DNA from: Isoetes taiwanensis
Taxonomy: Eukaryota > Streptophyta > Lycopodiopsida > Isoetales > Isoetaceae
Direction of reading: 5' to 3'
Length of the DNA stretch: 64,000 bases
Assembly: GCA_021234155.1 (NCBI GenBank)
Contig: JAJEKV010000026.1
Span: forward strand, 3,832,644 to 3,896,643
The notes beneath the pieces were generated by a model that was not told where the DNA came from, did not search any database, and saw nothing but the letters and a program-made list of their open reading frames with translations. Every line of letters starts with the position of its first letter. Position 1 is the first letter of the stretch. Of the stretch, positions 11,490-23,615 are shown piece by piece. A program made the position numbers and the translations under genes.

Positions 11490-14115
11490 CCCCTAAATTG
11501 ATCTCATTTCTTTGCACTTGAATCCATTCAAAAAATTCCACCAAAACCTCATGATAAAAGATTGATTCGATCAATTTTGAAAATTTCGCATCTTTTCGCT
11601 AGAAAGAAAGAACGTGAGAAGGAAATTGTGCCTCGATAGAGTAAAACCCAGGTGTAATGAAGGTCTAATGATCAAGTTAGAAGTCGCTTCTCTTACCAAG
11701 CCCTGCATTCTAATCTACTCCACCTTATAGGTTTTATTTTGCCTTTTCTATGGTGTCTCTGCAAGAAAGATTGAAATGATCCTTCTTAAAAGCAAAGAAC
11801 ATTATGCTTTCATAAAGCAAGAATGCTTTTTAAGCAAAGAGCGTAGTAAGCCACGTTAGTGGTATGAAGGCACAAGGAGACATGGAAAGAACCACCATAA
11901 AGTCGCTTCCAAGGAGAAAATTTACAAGAAACCCGGAAAATTCTTCAAGATCGCCGGATCCCATGCTAGCATCTCGCAAACAGAAAAAAGAAGCCCCGAT
12001 TTTGGAGCAAAGAAGGCCGGAATCGATGAGAGAGGGGCGGTTTCTCTCTCTCCCGTCTCACTCTAGCCGCCCGCTCAATACCAAGGCCAAGAACCATTTT
12101 TATAGTTATGTTCCAGACCATCTTACCTTCAGAGTATGCCAATGCATATCCTACCTTATGGTTAGAGATACTGACTAAGAAGTAAGTTTGGATATTTCCT
12201 AAAATAAGAATGCTTATTGCTGGTTAACCAGTTATATGCAATAAAGCTAGGGGTCCACTTCCGTCTACCCTGCTGCCAAACCCTTTGAGTGTAGGATCAA
12301 CCATGGATGCCGGAGTCCGGATAGGGAGCTAGGAAACCACAGTACCTGTAGAAGAGCCCAGAATACTACCTCCAATAATCCAAGCCTCGCCAAGACATAC
12401 ATCTTGATGATCCAACTAAGGATAGAGTCTAGAACTCCATTGGTATCTAAATGTTTGAACGCGCTATGGACCCGTTGTACACAATTCAGCTGGGGGACTA
12501 AGTGGATGAATCTAAGTTTCAAACTTGAAAGTGAATCTTAGTTCCAAACTTTTACGGAGCGAATCTTGGCCCCAAACTCTAGCTCATCAGAGGACTTTGA
12601 TGCCCTGTCTCTTTTTTGTATCCTTAATCAGTGAGAGGAGCTTGCTAGTGCTTAATTGGACTAGACTTTCACATGGCGCTTCTAAACAACTTTTGGCAGT
12701 CCCTGGGTTGGTCCACGAAGATCACAGGTGGGCTTGATAAATTAGGAGCTAAAATAGGTTCAAAGCTTCTAGAACTAGGAGCATACTAACAAATGCGTGA
12801 CTACCCTTCGATCAATGTTCTAACTACGAGATCCCTTCCATGAGATGCATGAATAGAGTTTAAGAGTAGGTGTATATGTTTAGAGCATATATCCAAAGAG
12901 AGCATACCTTTAGTCTTAATACTTCAGTTCGACTAACCCAAAAAACAGACTCTAAGTTAGTAAAACTAAAACGGGTGAGGTGCACTAACCTGGAAGTGTC
13001 CATGATCAAGGAGTAGCTGCTATGGCGATACCGGAGCTGCTGGAGTGAGCACGTGAGCTGGCGCCCAGTTTGAAGCTGAAGCAATCCAAAGTGTGAGCGA
13101 CACACTAAAGGGGATATATATAGGGTCTATGGCTTTCATACGTACATGCATATAAAAGTGGGTAAAACTGATAAATTGATCTACTATACATATGGGTCCA
13201 TATTTGGGCTAACACTTGATGTATGTGGCTGCGTAAGGATCAAAGCCCCTTCCCACATTACCATGTGGAGTGTCTACTTTAGCCCATCGTTCAGAAGTAG
13301 TGGCATAATATCCCACGTTGTATGGATAATGTACATACAAGTGCGGGGAGTGTTACAAGGACCACCTCTTTTGTAAAGTATCATCAAAAACATTTTGACA
13401 AACTTATTCAATTATTCAGCAACGGATAAGTCCATTGCATAAAGGTTTTAGATGCATCGGCCAGACCAAAAAGCGATATCAAGAACTCAAAAAGTCCTAG
13501 ATAAGTCCTAACTACCATTTTAAACTCGCCCCTTAGATGGATACTTACTCGGTAGTATCTACTTTTCAAACCAATCCATCAAGCATCCGCAAGGTGGCCT
13601 ACTATATTATACAATCATTGATCATTGCATTGTTTAATTACAATAATTGATGCGCATGATTATGACCTCATTTTTCCTCCATACTATAAACACTTGTATA
13701 AATCCATTATTAAGTATTTGTTTCATTTGCTCTTGATTTATAGGACTTAACCGATAGGGTGGCTTGCCATTGGCCTAGTATATGTCTATAAAAGATCAAT
13801 TTCATTAGATGGATCATCGGAAAGACATCTTTGACATCATTCAAAAAAATTTAAGTTCATAATCATTGATGTTATTTTTGCTAGACATTCATCCTCAATA
13901 AGAATAGAATAGAATAGAATATATTTTTTACCGTCCACGGAAACCGATTGGCCTATGGGACCCAAACAAAAGAGTTAAAGCAGTTTATCGATGAGTGATT
14001 AAAAACCCCCCCCGAAGGGTTTTGAGGGAAGAATCTTAGCAAAATATAAGTATGTCGCATGTCAGATAAATTGTATGGAGTGAGTAGAGTTACTTTTATT
14101 GGGTAAAAGTTTGTT
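11490..14115. other. No recognisable gene
   Basis: Short open frames on both strands (up to 104 codons at 11864-12178) show no motif I recognise. A small aatag pentamer repeat lies near 13902-13921. Nothing else stands out. Confidence 0.5.
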
Positions 14116-14149
14116 TCTTAGTATGGAATCGTTTTTAAGACGACTACCT

Positions 14150-14200
14150 TACTTACATCTACAAGAAATTTATTGCGGCCGCCAAGATTGTGGCGAACAT
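14150..14200 (+). mobile_element. CACTA-like terminal motif, copy 1
   Basis: The string CTACAAGAAATTTATTGCGG followed by CCGCCAAGATTGTGGCGAACATTTCTC matches the usual start of CACTA (En/Spm) elements (CACTACAAGAAA) followed by a GC-rich hairpin. A close relative sits at 49455-49500. No transposase or opposite terminus is visible nearby. Confidence 0.35.
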
Positions 14201-14394
14201 TTCTCTTTACTGGCTTACTGCTGGTTAGAACCCCCAAGTATTCTAAACATGTCCCCCTGAAACCCTTTGTTATTGTGCTTTGTTCTAAATGAGATGTGCC
14301 CTGAACTACCTGGGTGATTGGATCTCTCGATCCTACGGCACAGAGCATGGGTATGCATATCTTGTTTTGATTATGGGCATTTGATTGGTGGCAC

Positions 14395-14525
14395 CTACAA
14401 TTTTTTTAAAATATGAAATACGAGTGCACCTATGGTTAAGAATATGAAATACGAGGACTCGAACTCCTACAAAAACAATTCAATATTTTAGGAGAATGAT
14501 TTAACTGATACAACTAGCGATTTAA
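14395..14525 (-). mobile_element. tRNA-derived SINE, copy 1
   Basis: On the minus strand a relic A-box (TAGTTGTATCAGTTAAATC, about 14498-14516) is followed about 35 bases later by a B-box (GAGTTCGAGTCC, 14454-14465). The next bases (CGTATTTCATATTCT) also occur after the B-box of the plus-strand copy at 56100-56230, and the A-to-B interval aligns as well (ATATTGAaTT, TTTTgGTAG). Two related copies with pol III boxes make a SINE family more likely than chance. Confidence 0.45.
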
Positions 14526-15599
14526 TGTGAATATTTTTTCTATTTTATCTCCCCTGGCATCTGATCTGCCCAAGAACCCATGAAATGGTCCTAGGGGCAA
14601 GGCCTATGGTTTCAAGCATGATCATAAATATACATCCAAATCAAAACCTGTTGGAGCCTTCTACTATTGTGCTATAGTGGTTACTACGACTTACTTGTGG
14701 CTTCATCGTTTGGAGTCATTTTATTTCTAAAATAACATCAAATCTAGATAATTCAATATTATAATTATCCAACACAAGTGGTAGCTCCACTCGCGGCGAC
14801 CACTTTTGTGGTTGCCTACTTCGACCTCCACCAAGTATAGTGCAACTTGGCCTTAAAACATAACTATGTGCAAAGATAAACTTGAGAGAACTCAAAGAGT
14901 CTATCAACACAACTATAAATTTGTTTAGAACCTTTTTTAGAACTTTTATTACTTGACCATCAAACCTTCTTATTATAAGCAATAGTAAATAGTTCATCCA
15001 TCTTCCTTCAAAGTTGAACCTAAATTCTTCCGAAGATGATAAAAGTTAATTCAATTCAATTCAATTTTATAGTGATAAAAGTTAGCACAGACAAGACAAA
15101 AAATTCTAGACATGCAATAAGTTAAAGAGAGAACATTCAATAGGCAAGAAAAAATCTATGGAGCACCTTTTTGGATTTGTAGGCAAAGGATGAAGAGGTA
15201 ATCCATGCCCCACATCATCACTACTTAAAGACTCCGCACATTATTTATGATGATGATTTCATGGCATGTGCATTGTTCTTACAGCTATTGGGCACTTGTT
15301 ACAGGAGATTTGGGTCAGACCATGAGACATATTTGTGAAGGGCCTCTTCTTTGCAAGGCACTTCATCTTCGTGTTTGAAAGATGCCAAGAAGTACCAAAC
15401 AAATCCAAATAACAATGCTCCTTATTTATAATTTTCACAAACAGATGGTGTATCATCTTTAGTCAACAGAAAATTTTGTGTCTCTGTAGGAGAAGGTTTC
15501 TTGTGTGGACTAGTGTGTTTTGAGCCAACCTTGGCACAGCCTGAATCTTTCACATTCAATTGAAAACAAGAATCTTTGGTAATTCAAGTACAAAGGTTA

Positions 15600-16054
15600 A
15601 TCCTTTGGTCTATGAATGCATACCGTTACAAAATGTGCCCTTAAAGAGCATAAACAAAATAAATTGCATGTACATGTGTTGGGACGTGTTAAATATTAAT
15701 TGGCTATAAACAACAAAGGATTGTACCTTCTGCATTCCTTCAAAGTTGATTCGTGCTCCTCGTGCCATATCTTGAAAGATTTTGGTTTTGTGCCCCTTAA
15801 AGAACACACTTTTCAGATATAGAACCTTCAAAGCGATTTCAAGATTTTTGTAGCATACCTTTAGGCTGCACTACGTCCAGCTGTATAATGAAGTGTCTTC
15901 TTCCATCACAAAATGCTATGTTTTGATCTTGCAATAGTTTTCCTCTCCCTTTAGAAGACATTGGCATCTCAAATGCCTTTTTCCAGATTAAAATACCTGA
16001 TTCTGCCATGAAAACTTTAACTTGAGAATTGCAGCATGCCCTTGGAAGCTGCAC
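15600..16054 (-). other. Exon-like stretch downstream of the helicase, unidentified
   Basis: On the minus strand an open segment starts at an ATG near 16009 (reads MAESGILIWKKAF...) and runs about 50 codons to AAAG|GTATGC near 15860, a good splice donor. A second coding-like segment lies at about 15730-15800 (KTKIFQDMARGARINFEGM). I recognise neither. They could be exons of a separate short gene, alternative 3' exons of the helicase transcript, or chance open sequence. Confidence 0.2.
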
Positions 16055-16173
16055 AGATATGATACCTCTCTCATCTCATTGCAAAATGTTCACAATAGCA
16101 TAAGTCCTACAATATCAGCTTCAATTACATTCAGCAATTTCCTTATTGATGTGGGCCACAGCAGCACAGCTTG

Positions 16174-19100
16174 CTAATCGGTTGTTGCCCTTCCTGTTCC
16201 TTTTGGCATTTTATGCAGGGAGGTATCTTCCACATCCTTCTTCTTGTAGTAATGTGGCGCAATTTCCACAAGCCAATCAGGTTTCACCTCTATGACCTGG
16301 CGCATATATTCTTTAGTTGTGAGAACGAGTTCATGGTACAACACCCATCGTGGTAAAGCTTGCGAAAGCCCAGAACTAGGATGAATGTGGACAGTTTGTG
16401 GGTTCTTTACAGTACGATAAGATCCATTCTTCTGCAACTTTGCTGTGTGGTAAAAGTAACCTGAAGTGATGGCCTTTTTTATACAGTCATAATCACTTGA
16501 ATTGCTCGCTAACTCAATTTCTACTCTAGTTAGTAACCCTTCCAGCTGATCCCTTATGTCACGAGCACGTTTCATACTACGGACTTGAATGTAGTTCTCA
16601 TAGCACCATTGTGTGGAATAATTCGTCTCTTTCCACGACTCGAATACTCTTAACAGTGCTATATGATCACCGACCCCACCCGTATGAAAATTCATCCTTG
16701 CAGCATCAGCATGCACCTGCTTGTCTTTAGGACGATAAAATATGGCATTCCCAACTGATAGCATTGCACATATGGTTATAATATCTTCAGAGCACTTGTA
16801 ATTATCTGATGCAACTATCATTTTTGACTGCATAGGGTCTAAAGGAAACTCTGCCATTCTCCTACCTAACTTAGTCAATTCCCCACGGTCATTCAGAGCT
16901 CCTAATGCATAGAGCTGCTCCAAGGCACGTATAAGCGTCTCAGCAGGTGGAGGATCCATGAAGTCAAAATTAATAAGATCATGAATACCCAAACTCTTTA
17001 GCATCAAAACCACATTGCCAAGATTTGTTCTCTGAATTTCAGGCACTGTGTTATCATCCAACTCATGCTGGAAAGACCAAGCAGTATATAGCCTGAAGCA
17101 TTTGCCAGGAGCTGTTCTTCCTGCCCTTCCAGCTCTTTGCATTGCTGCAGCTTTTGAAATAGGAGTTACAGCTAAAGATTCCATGCCAGTTCTGGGGTTG
17201 TAACTCTTTTGCTTGCAAAAACCAGGATCAATCACATACTTAATCCCATCAATGGTAAGAGAAGTTTCAGCGATATTTGTAGCAAGAACAACTTTTCTAG
17301 CACCCTCTGGTGTTGGTTCAAATATCTTTGCTTGTAAATCGGATGGAAGGTTGGCATAAATTGGACAAATAACCAATTCCGCTATCTTTGTGCCCAAGCC
17401 TCTAGTTCTCTGTTTAAGACTTTCTTCTGCACTCTCAATTTCTTCCTGACCAGTAAAGAAGACTAAAATGTCCCCTGCTGGTTGAGTTACATGTATCTGC
17501 AAGACTGTTATAATTGCAGCTTCCATGAAATCTGCTTCTGGTGCTTTTGTATGCAGGATATCTACAGGGTATTTCCTGCCAGGGATTTTAAAAATAGGCG
17601 CATTATCAAAGTATTCAGAAAACTTTTCTGCATCTAACGTGGCACTTGAAATGAGAAGCTTTAGATCTGGTCGGAATCTTGAGATATCCTTTACCAGACC
17701 AAAAAGAACATCAGTAGACAATGTCCTTTCATGAGCTTCATCCACCATCATCACGCTGTAGCTTGCAAGATCAGGCTCGCCAAGAAATTCACGAAGCAGC
17801 ATGCCATCGGTCATGTATTTCAAAATAGTTTTGTCTGATGTGCAGTCCTCAAATCGAATTGAGTAGCCAACTTCATGTCCAAGCTTAACATCCATTTCCT
17901 GGGCTACACGAGCTGCGACACTCATGGCCGCTACTCGTCTGGGCTGTGTGCACCCAATCTTACCTCTCTTACTATAGCCTGCTTCATGGAGAAATTGAGG
18001 GATCTGTGTGGTTTTCCCAGACCCAGTTTCTCCAACTATAACAAGAATTGGATGATCTTCAACTGCCTTAAGTAACTCTTCCCTGTAAGGGTATACAGGT
18101 AAGGTCTTCCTGTCCTCTAGAAGCCTCTCGTGAGCAGATTTTGCAGCTGATTTGATAGCTTCCTTGATGTCTTCTTCCACATCATCATCATCACCCCGCA
18201 ACACAGATGCCTGTATGAATTCAATTTGATCCTCAAAAACATAATCATATTCTTCAGATCTCTTCTTATCTGCAGCTCCAAATTTCATGGTTGCCTTCCC
18301 TATTTGATACTGTTCCCAGGCTTCCTGTTCAGCGAAGGGGTTTGCCTTCTCCTCAGCATCTGGATCTTTGTATCTCTCTAATGCAACTGCAAATCTTCTA
18401 TCCTGCTTAACTTTTATATGGTCATCATATGCTTCAGGCATCTTGTACCCTACAATGTCATCCACGTCTTTAGCTCTCTGATTTGCCAAGTCATATAGCT
18501 TCTTTTTGTACCGAAGTTCTTTCTCTTCCCTGGCAGTCAGCTTTACTCCCTCAAACAGATACTGTTCATCTTCAAGTGCGTCTTTCAGCTCATCCAATTT
18601 TTTCCGCTCACGCATCTTAAGATACTCCTGCCTGGAAATTTCTCTCAGTGACGGCAATAGTTCTTCCTCACCTTCTGCCTGTGATCTTCGCTTAATTTCT
18701 TCCTCTTGTTTCTTTGACAACTTTGGCTCTGCTATTTTCTTAGTGGCTGCTTCATCTTTCTCCTTCATTCTCTGCACAAATTCTTCCTTATCCCTCTGAT
18801 CTTGTTCCATAGCACGTTCCTTTTCAGCCTCCTCCTCATCTTCGGACTCCTCCCAATTCCTTCTCTTTGTCTTGGCAGACAAAATTCCAACTCCGTCATC
18901 CGCATTATCTTCACTGCCCTCGCCATGTTTTCTCTTTCGCAAGTGCTTTGATTTGCTCTTCTTCTCATTACTCTCTGCAACTGCAAGGCCAATTTCTTCA
19001 TCATCATCTGCATCCAAGAGCTTATATTCACGCTGTTTTTTTGCATATGCTACAGCATCCCTCTCTTCCTTCTTGTAGCTACTAAGCTCAGAACCTTTAC

Positions 19101-19311
19101 GAGGAACTTGTGCAAAAACGTCACTGGCTAACCTTTCAGTGGCGATACTCGAGGGAAACCCATTTTCTGATAATTGTTGGCATAACTGAGCTGTTGAAGG
19201 TGCCTTCTTTGCAAGGTTTATGACGAATGAAACAAGCGCCGAACTGGATAGACCTAAGATATCTTGTAGCTGATCTGAGACCCTGGTCCTTAATCGCTTC
19301 TCATCCGCCAT
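16174..19311 (-). CDS. PRP2: DEAH-box pre-mRNA-splicing RNA helicase, PRP2/DHX16 class
   Basis: ATP-dependent RNA helicase of the spliceosome. In yeast and animals the Prp2/DHX16 class remodels the activated spliceosome before the first splicing step, in the nucleus. The 1045-residue product shows a conserved N-terminal segment (about 1-60), a charged Lys/Glu/Asp-rich region (about 75-270), then the core: motif I GETGSGKT 427-434, Ia TQPRRVAA 455-462, II DEAH 524-527, III SAT 556-558, [13 protein letters not shown] 678-689, [10 protein letters not shown] 725-732. HA2/winged-helix and OB-fold regions follow (about 780-1020). Length matches plant homologues (about 1040). There is no S1 domain, arguing against PRP22. 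The start is the first in-frame ATG of the conserved N-terminus. The frame has no intron, frameshift or stop, and all motifs are intact, so it looks functional. Whether it is an ancestral intron-poor gene or a preserved retrocopy is open; I see no poly(A) remnant past the stop. Confidence 0.93.
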   Translation of the reverse strand: MADEKRLRTRVSDQLQDILGLSSSALVSFVINLAKKAPSTAQLCQQLSENGFPSSIATERLASDVFAQVPRKGSELSSYKKEERDAVAYAKKQREYKLLDADDDEEIGLAVAESNEKKSKSKHLRKRKHGEGSEDNADDGVGILSAKTKRRNWEESEDEEEAEKERAMEQDQRDKEEFVQRMKEKDEAATKKIAEPKLSKKQEEEIKRRSQAEGEEELLPSLREISRQEYLKMRERKKLDELKDALEDEQYLFEGVKLTAREEKELRYKKKLYDLANQRAKDVDDIVGYKMPEAYDDHIKVKQDRRFAVALERYKDPDAEEKANPFAEQEAWEQYQIGKATMKFGAADKKRSEEYDYVFEDQIEFIQASVLRGDDDDVEEDIKEAIKSAAKSAHERLLEDRKTLPVYPYREELLKAVEDHPILVIVGETGSGKTTQIPQFLHEAGYSKRGKIGCTQPRRVAAMSVAARVAQEMDVKLGHEVGYSIRFEDCTSDKTILKYMTDGMLLREFLGEPDLASYSVMMVDEAHERTLSTDVLFGLVKDISRFRPDLKLLISSATLDAEKFSEYFDNAPIFKIPGRKYPVDILHTKAPEADFMEAAIITVLQIHVTQPAGDILVFFTGQEEIESAEESLKQRTRGLGTKIAELVICPIYANLPSDLQAKIFEPTPEGARKVVLATNIAETSLTIDGIKYVIDPGFCKQKSYNPRTGMESLAVTPISKAAAMQRAGRAGRTAPGKCFRLYTAWSFQHELDDNTVPEIQRTNLGNVVLMLKSLGIHDLINFDFMDPPPAETLIRALEQLYALGALNDRGELTKLGRRMAEFPLDPMQSKMIVASDNYKCSEDIITICAMLSVGNAIFYRPKDKQVHADAARMNFHTGGVGDHIALLRVFESWKETNYSTQWCYENYIQVRSMKRARDIRDQLEGLLTRVEIELASNSSDYDCIKKAITSGYFYHTAKLQKNGSYRTVKNPQTVHIHPSSGLSQALPRWVLYHELVLTTKEYMRQVIEVKPDWLVEIAPHYYKKKDVEDTSLHKMPKGTGRATTD

Positions 19312-19570
19312 GCCTCTGCAGCAAATTATTGAACCCTAAGAAAGAGCTATTTTCTATGCCAAACAAGACATAGGCAAAAGCACAAAAAAAAGGGCTTTTC
19401 GAAGTCTTATTTTTTAACCATTAAGTTTGTGCCACATCAGAAAAAAAAAAGGTTTGGTTTTCTATTACGTGAAATGGGACACGTCTTAACTCCGTTCCGT
19501 ACAGACTGATAGTCCCATTTTATTTCGGGGGAAATCCCCTGGAACAGAATATTATTGCAAGATCGAACCA
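19312..19570 (-). promoter_or_regulatory. Upstream region of the helicase, possible 5'-UTR intron end
   Basis: Just upstream of the start codon the minus strand reads TTTGCTGCAG|AGGCATGG, preceded by a T-rich stretch, which is a plausible 3' splice site of a 5'-UTR intron. An ATTGG (inverted CCAAT) occurs near 19567. I cannot place a TATA box or transcription start with confidence. Confidence 0.25.
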
Positions 19571-19917
19571 ATGGGAGACGTTCCTGCCCGTGAAATTTAC
19601 AAGCCTGCATACGCCTTGCCAAACTGGGCATGCAATTTTCTTTCCATCGAAATTCTTCTCTATTTCTCTTCGAAACTCAATTTTGCAAGCGCCATTGCCA
19701 TTTTGCAAGTAATTTTGAAAGAGGTTAGTATTTTATTATTCAGAATTCCAGGCTTCCAATCGGAGAACATTTTATTCGAATTTACATCTATGCTTTAAAA
19801 TGACATTTTGTTTACAATTGATTATGTACTGCATGATACCGCAAGAAGAGACGCATTAGCTAGAGCTTTGTATGAAGTACACAAACATACTGGAGCTGCA
19901 AACATGGAGGAGGATTG
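19571..19917 (+). other. Possible short divergent gene, unidentified
   Basis: A plus-strand ATG at 19571 opens a frame beginning MGDVPAREIYKPAYALPNW and reaching GAAAGAG|GTTAGT near 19723, a plausible donor. Downstream, 19838-19917 holds a coding-like tail ending ALYEVHKHTGAANMEED and a stop. Joined by an intron they would make a protein of about 75 residues, divergent from the helicase with about 260 bases between starts. I recognise no family, and the frame after codon 20 is AT-driven, so this may be chance. Confidence 0.18.
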
Positions 19918-21550
19918 ACTTTGAATTTAGTGTTGTGTTGTTTTTGAATAAAAATGTTGCTACATTGAATTTCATGGTTGAAAATAGCGCGTTATTGTGA
20001 TATAGGGAAAAATGTAAACTTTTTATGACATGTCCTATATTATTGGGACATGTCTTATTTGATAGATGGAAAAATGAATAAAATAAGATGTGTCCTAAAC
20101 ATGATGTGGCATCATAAATTGATGTCATATAATTATATGACAGTCATAAAATGTGCCTATAGTAGAAAATCACCCTTATTATGTTTTAAACTTTGTACAA
20201 TTAGACGACTTTTTAGCTATTGTTTTGATCTTTGGTTTTTGCAAAAGGCGGAATACCTTTCTTAAAGACGGGAGAAAAATTTAAATTATAAAATCTCAAA
20301 GTTCTCTTCTATGATTTTTGGGTTGCCCAGAGGGCATATCCTAGGGGTGGTGGTGAAGGAGATAGAATATCTGCAAAATATTTTAAATAGATGGTGTAGA
20401 TAGCGAAACACATGTATTCTGAAGGTTGTGATCCTTTCAGCGTCAAACAAGGTGTTGCGCACAGAGGGTTGCCCTTTGGTGGCCTGAAGGTAAAGTTGCT
20501 CAAATCGAACCTTAAAGTCAAGTTTTCACAATCTATATTTAAATTAAAATTTCTACTTTAAAACATAATATACCTATAGCCATCCCCCAAGCGAGATCAG
20601 CCTGAAGCAATATATGGAACAAGGATTGCAAAAGCATAAAACAACTCTAATAGAGAAAGAGTATTCCTTGAAGACCTCTGATCAAATCTTTGTTACAGGG
20701 AAGCTTTAAACAGGTTTGTAGAGGCGCAAAACATTGCTACATACCATACTAGAAGAATCCTTGCCATTATCGTCCCCTCCATCTAGGTCAACCCTCATAA
20801 CGAAGGTTTTGAATGGATTCTTTTTGCAAAGCACAACCACAGAATAAATTATGAGTTGCCAGCATGTCCGTCTCTGCATGGAAATTATGATATCATTGCA
20901 CATGCTATTGGAGAAACAGCCATAGCGATTCCAAGGATCGCCACAATTTCACCCTTGATCTTTGTATCATTACTCTAGCTCTAGAAGGGACCAGAGTCAT
21001 ATCACATCGTTCCATATGTTAACATTGCTTTCAGGACATCCAACGTTTCTTTAACCCAATGTTTCAACCATCTAAGCTCACCAAAAGAGTTGAAATATCA
21101 TTTGGGTTCAAATCGTGAGATTTTGCTCTATTTCTAAATATTGATTTTGTATTAAATAAACAGGTGAATATAGTAATGTTGCCATCATCATTCCAAATTG
21201 GCTTTAAGTTTGAACAATATAATTTGATCAAATTGTGCCAGAAATTCGAGTGTGTCGCATCAAGGACAATGCAAACATAATATGCGACAAGATGTTTCTT
21301 CAGGTAATATGATCCTCCAGCAATCTGCACCATATAACAGAACATCAGGCATATCATTACTTGTATGAAACACACATGAGTTAAAGGAACATAAGGATAA
21401 TGCAAGACAGGCTACCTCAAACCCTAAATCGAACGAATCATCCATTTTGTTGTATGCATTGTTAGTAGTAGTAGCACTGTACATATCATTATGAAAACAA
21501 AATAGAATAGTGTCATTCTAAAAACCCGCCTTCTGATTTTTCTGGCAGTA
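19918..21550. other. No recognisable gene
   Basis: AT-rich intergenic sequence. The longest frame (113 codons, minus, 21064-21405) shows no motif I recognise. No terminal repeats or tails were seen. Confidence 0.5.
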
Positions 21551-21560
21551 CTCCAACTCT

Positions 21561-21803
21561 AAGCTACGATCTAACATCCCTAATAGCAAAGAGAATAAGC
21601 ACGGACACCTTCCTAAGCAGCAAATCTAAAACTGTGACCCTGAGCAACGATCTAACATCTCCAATAGCAGAGAGAATAAGCAAGGATGCCTTCTTGAGCA
21701 GCAAATCTGGCACTCCGACTCTAAGCAACGATCTAACATCCCCAATAGCAGAGAAAATAAGCAAGGGCACCTTCCTAAGCAGCAAATCCGACCCTGTTCA
21801 GAT
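21561..21803. repeat. Three tandem 81-base units, open in frame on the minus strand
   Basis: Units start at 21561, 21642 and 21723, a period of exactly 81 bases, and share CAACGATCTAACATC, AATAGCAgAGAgAATAAGCA and CTTCCTAAGCAGCAAATC. Because 81 is divisible by 3 the minus strand stays open across all three (a 27-residue repeat with core SAIGDVRSLLRV). No start context or family match supports translation. Confidence 0.9.
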
Positions 21804-22004
21804 ATAGAAATCGCCCTTATCATCTGCGATTCAGTTACATGGTATGAATAGCACGCAACAATAGGAGTGATCGGTATTAAGGGCAATCGCAAGTTTGGAG
21901 CGGTTTCTAGAATATTCCAGGCATATCCAGCATATACGTGGAATATGCCAAAAACCCATATGGGCTTAGGGTCCTCCCCCCGTGGGCAACCCAAAAAAAA
22001 AAGA

Positions 22005-23115
22005 TGTCATTCTTGCATTGCGACTCGCATGAACAACAACGTCCCGATAGATAGGCTTTTCATTCAACTCAGCAGTTTTTTCTACAATGGTATAGGGTGG
22101 GTAGCTGCACATCGCAGGCTACCCAAAAAATGAAAAACATAGGGAATATCCAGTTATAACACCTGGACCCCGAATAAAATTGTGTGCTATAGATGTTGGT
22201 TAGGTACCGCCGAGAGTTTATCACGGATTAAAACCCGCCTTTCGGTTTTTCGAGGAAAACCCTAGCGATAAAATCTCTCAAGAAAGGATTGACAACGCAG
22301 GTCGCTAAACGCCCCCCACAAAACCCACGCCCACAGAGAATACCAAGTCGCCAAGATCACCCCCGACTCGCACATCACCAATGTAAAAACAAATAGAGAA
22401 AAACCACCTAAAAGTTTAGGTCGGGTCACGCCACGCCGACAAAAAACAACATTTACACCTCAAAAAAGCGAGGGATGGGTCACGCCGCCACGCGACAATT
22501 ATAACAAATATGAACATATAAATAACAATTTTAAGGGGGAAGGGGGAGCCATGGATATCGCCGAGAGATGAGAAAGCCATGAAACGCCGATGAAGAACTC
22601 GCAATAAGTAGCGATCCCTCAACCCGATGAATGGCCTAGAAATGCATGCCATGCATGCATGCGACGATGCAATAAAAGCGCATGCTCGCCTCGCAGCAAG
22701 AATGGCGACATTACGCTGACCGATGACATTCTTGCACCGCGACGCGCATGAACAAGAACATCCCGATACCGAGAACTTCAAATACTAGATCCGAGGAGAA
22801 AAGGTTGAAGATTGTCCCGGCCGGACAAAAGGGCAAAGATAGAAGAGGTTAGAAAGGATAGGAATGGCCTGTAAAGCGTAGCTCATGCAAGAAGAAGCCC
22901 CTCCTCCGCATGAGATCAAAGAATAGAAGCCATGGATACTGTTGAGAGATGAGAAAGCGCCGATGAAACGTCGATGAAGAACTCTGCAATAAGTAGCGAT
23001 CCCTCAACCTGATGAACGGCCTAGAAATGCATGCGATGCATGCATGCGACGCATGCAATGCATGCATGCTCGTCTCGTGCAAGAATGGCGATTCGCTACG
23101 CGAATCGATGACATT
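22005..23115. repeat. GC-rich dispersed repeat, two long copies and a partial one
   Basis: A block at 22547-22731 recurs at 22928-23115 in the same orientation (shared: agccatggat, gagagatgagaaag, aagtagcgatccctcaacc, ggcctagaaatgcatgc, caagaatggcga, cgatgacattc). The segment 22005-22052 matches 22722-22772 (gtcattcttgca ... gaacaacaacgtcccgata). Both long copies contain runs of ATGCATGC palindromes. GC content is above the surroundings. No coding match is seen; this is probably a decayed element or segmental duplication. Confidence 0.75.
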
Positions 23116-23557
23116 CCTAACTTTCTGTCCATATGCAGCTTGAGTCAAATAGACCTTCCACTATTGCAAGGACAAGTTTATTTCAAACAAATCCAATTAG
23201 CGGGCTCTCAATTTCCTTTAATCATCTATACACTTCTTAATCTTTTTTCAATTGTTGTTGCATGTTGGCTTTTGAATCTTTAATGCAGGCACAAGTATGC
23301 TCCTGGTTGCCCTAGATTTTTGCTCTTGCAGCTACTATATTCTTCAAGAGTAGAGGTATTTTTGTTTCACTTTCTTTAAACTATAGCGGTTAACTTAGGC
23401 TTATTATTTCAAATATTTTATATGTGGCAAATGTTTTCGAGAAAAAATATTGGCTCCCGAAAGGGGGTTGGATTCCAGAAAACGGCGAGCCGAATACATC
23501 CATAATTATTATAGTTTATTACAATATGAGAATCAATTTTATTGCAGTAACGTTGTG

Positions 23558-23615
23558 TGGCGCAGATGGCTAATTCACTTGGTTTTCAGTTTTCTTGCGC
23601 GAGTTTGAACCCACC
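23558..23615 (+). other. tRNA-derived sequence with A and B boxes
   Basis: TGGCGCAGATGG (23558-23569) fits the pol III A-box consensus TGGCNNAGTGG, and GAGTTTGAACCCACC (23601-23615) fits the B-box/T-arm, about 32 bases later. The acceptor and anticodon stems do not close convincingly, so it is better read as a tRNA relic or SINE head than a tRNA gene. It directly abuts a tandem duplication. Confidence 0.4.

Noticed and set aside
16000-16173. Poly(A) scar proving the helicase is a retrocopy
   Set aside because: No A-rich run or flanking target duplication is seen downstream of the stop.
21561-21803. CRISPR-like array
   Set aside because: Units are contiguous tandem repeats without unique spacers, and the sequence is plant nuclear.
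13985-22260. Common LTR end suggested by aaaccc-cgaaggg/tttcgg strings at 14005 and 22235
   Set aside because: Similarity is short and low-complexity; no matching terminal pair was found.
23558-23615. Functional tRNA gene
   Set aside because: A and B boxes fit, but the acceptor and anticodon stems do not pair.
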